A DNA stretch of 47,405 nt from Candidatus Ancaeobacter aquaticus (GTDB lineage Bacteria > Auribacterota > Ancaeobacteria > Ancaeobacterales > Ancaeobacteraceae): the NCBI GenBank assembly GCA_030765405.1, contig JAVCCP010000041.1, forward strand, positions 1 through 47,405, written 5' to 3'. Shown in pieces: positions 46,005-47,405 of the stretch (its first letter is position 1; the number at the start of each line of letters is the position of its first letter). Below the pieces are notes generated by a model. The model saw only the letters and a list, made by a program, of their open reading frames with translations, was not told where the DNA came from and did no database searches. The position numbers and the translations under genes were made by a program.

Positions 46005-46082
46005 AGCGTATAGCGGACAGCGTATAGTTAAAAATATTTCTTTCCTAAACGCTATACGCTAAAAAGAACGCTCTACGCTGTA
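46005..46082. repeat. AGCGTATAG word cluster with inverted copies
   Basis: AGCGTATAGCG (46005-46015) and ACAGCGTATAG (46017-46027) face CGCTATACGCT (46050-46060) and CGCTCTACGCTG (46069-46080). The first and third are exact reverse complements, so a hairpin with a 34-nt loop is possible. A second word, CTCCGAACT...AAACTAAAT, flanks the cluster on both sides (about 45980-45999 and 46092-46105). The 45944-46248 interval otherwise holds no gene. Confidence 0.65.
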
Positions 46083-46120
46083 AATATCCCGACTCCGAAC
46101 TAAATAAATAGGTATGACCC

Positions 46121-47405
46121 CACTAGTGTCCGGTTAAAAATATATCATTTTTCATAGTTCTTTGAAATATATATAGTTATAGAACAAATATCATTTTTCG
46201 ATTTGAATGATGTTGTATACTTTGGTCATAATTAGAAAGAGATGACCAATGAATTCCGGGAAAATGGTATTTTCACAGATCATGGATTTTTTACCGATTT
46301 ACGAATTTAAAAAATGCGTTAAACGTTATCAAGGTAATTACAAAGTAAGAAATTTTTCATGTTTAGATCAATTTATTTGCATGGCTTTTGCTCAATTAAC
46401 GTTCCGTGAAAGTTTACGTGACATTGAAGCATGTTTGCGTTCTATGAAAAATAAACTTTATCACATAGGTATTCGCGGTAATGTTTCTCGCAGCACATTA
46501 GCAGATGCAAATAACACTAGAGATTGTCTTATTTATGCCGATTTTGCTCAAGTATTAATTCATAGAGCTAGATGTTTATACTCAAAAGACGATCTTAGTA
46601 TTAATCTTAAAGAAACTGTTTATGCCTTAGATTCAACTACTATTGAACTATGCTTATCCCTTTTTCCATGGGCAAGCTATTGCAAAAAACAAGCTGGTAT
46701 TAAGTTAAATACATTACTAGACCTTAGAGGATCTATACCATCTGTTGTCGATATTACAAGCGTTAAAAATCATGATGTAAATTTTATTGATTTTTTAATT
46801 CCGGAACCAGGATCTTTCTATATCATGGATAGAGCATATCTCTCTTTTAAACGTCTTTATTCTTTAAATCAAGCTCATTCATTTTTTGTAGTTCGATCAA
46901 AAAAGAATATTCATTATAAAAGGCTTTATTCCCATAATGTTGATAGATCAACTGGATTACGATGTGATCAAACAATAGTTCTAACAGGTAAATACTCTAC
47001 AAATGATTATCCAGACAAACTCAGAAAAATCGTTTTTTATGATAAAGATAACAACAATCGTTTAACTTTTTTTACAAATAACTTTATGCTTTCAGCTCAA
47101 ACTATCGCGGATCTTTACAAGCAACGTTGGAAAATTGAATTATTTTTTAAATGGATTAAGCAGCATTTAAGAATTAAAAAGTTCTTTGGTATTTCAAAAA
47201 ACGCAGTTAAAACACAAATCTGGATTGCTATATCAGTTTATGTTTTAATAGCAATTATAAAAAAACAGCTTAAATTAGGTAACTACTCAGGTACCCTGTA
47301 TAGTGTTGCCATAAAGGGTTTGCCGGCGATGGCGTTGGAGAGAACTCCAATGGGATTGACAGAGTTCTTTTTTGCAGTTGATATATAGCTGCGGATACGG
47401 CAAAA
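46121..47405 (+). mobile_element. IS4-family insertion sequence, right end beyond the window
   Basis: An intact transposase gene (46249-47388) is preceded by 105-130 nt that start near CACTAGTGTCCGGTTAAAAA. This resembles IS4-type termini, so the left end is probably around 46121-46128. The matching right inverted repeat is not in the remaining 17 bases, so boundaries and any target duplication cannot be confirmed. The local base composition is AT-rich compared with the core operons. Confidence 0.7.
46249..47388 (+). CDS. IS4-family transposase (DDE)
   Basis: A 379-residue cut-and-paste transposase. The N-terminal domain (about 5-75, FSQIMDFLPIYEFKKCVKRYQGN) is the DUF4372-like DNA-binding part of IS4 enzymes. 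The RNase H-fold core has D128 (YALDSTTI), D194 (YIMDRAYL) and E297 (WKIELFF). The Y(2)R(3)E(6)K signature at Y290/R293/E297/K304 is complete. The open frame is intact, so the element may be active or recently inserted. The last 30 residues (IKGLPAMALERTPMGLTEFF) match the family poorly and could reflect a changed 3' end. Confidence 0.93.
   Translation: MNSGKMVFSQIMDFLPIYEFKKCVKRYQGNYKVRNFSCLDQFICMAFAQLTFRESLRDIEACLRSMKNKLYHIGIRGNVSRSTLADANNTRDCLIYADFAQVLIHRARCLYSKDDLSINLKETVYALDSTTIELCLSLFPWASYCKKQAGIKLNTLLDLRGSIPSVVDITSVKNHDVNFIDFLIPEPGSFYIMDRAYLSFKRLYSLNQAHSFFVVRSKKNIHYKRLYSHNVDRSTGLRCDQTIVLTGKYSTNDYPDKLRKIVFYDKDNNNRLTFFTNNFMLSAQTIADLYKQRWKIELFFKWIKQHLRIKKFFGISKNAVKTQIWIAISVYVLIAIIKKQLKLGNYSGTLYSVAIKGLPAMALERTPMGLTEFFFAVDI

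Noticed and set aside
46005-46082. Possible mini CRISPR array
   Set aside because: Units are 9-12 bases, occur in both orientations and have irregular spacing. No cas gene is nearby.

Overview
The window looks like a chromosomal segment of an uncultured, probably diderm bacterium, and I lean towards Candidatus Omnitrophota (OP3). The core genes follow a Bacillus-like order: the pyrR-B-C-carA-carB-K-D-F block, grpE-dnaK-dnaJ-rsmE-mtaB, uppS-cdsA-dxr-rseP-ispG-proS and tig-clpP-clpX-lon. They sit beside type II secretion/type IV pilin-like pseudopilins, a NapH/NapG-like polyferredoxin and a 1273-residue exported mosaic protein. The lineage is inferred from gene content and from the N-terminal style of the mosaic protein; no rRNA is present to prove it.

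Layout. Bases 1-235 hold an inverted-repeat remnant, followed by ychF on the plus strand. From 1334 to 35199 every gene is on the minus strand. In transcription order (right to left) these are: a five-gene pseudopilin cluster (35199-31759); tig-clpP-clpX-lon and purA (31530-24583); uppS-cdsA-dxr-rseP-ispG-proS (24502-17627), for undecaprenyl, CDP-diacylglycerol and MEP isoprenoid synthesis, an intramembrane protease and a tRNA synthetase; the pyrimidine operon (17585-7491); and the DnaK chaperone operon with two RNA-modification genes (7422-1334). From 35313 a plus-strand pair (Tat-exported DUF362 protein and polyferredoxin) converges on a DUF6599-like secreted protein. After it come an unknown membrane-anchored helical protein, a small orphan ORF, the mosaic protein, a broken serine-recombinase fragment and an IS4-family transposase that reaches the right edge. 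Bases 40855-47405 are the accessory part of the window.

Regulation. The clearest signal is the pyr leader (17443-17585). It has a strong promoter, a well-formed PyrR-binding RNA hairpin whose lower stem contains the Shine-Dalgarno of a 15-codon leader ORF, and an intrinsic terminator whose loop and right arm carry the leader ORF's tandem stop codons. This suggests that PyrR gates a leader peptide, which in turn gates termination. The mosaic-protein gene has a consensus promoter and a roughly 210-nt structured leader that places its Shine-Dalgarno in a small hairpin. The DUF362 gene appears to be transcribed as a leaderless mRNA.

The heat-shock operon lacks hrcA and a CIRCE operator, and pyrE is missing from the pyr operon. 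Short palindromic or word-like repeats decorate many gene borders, and one such repeat has entered the coding sequence of both dxr and the mosaic gene.
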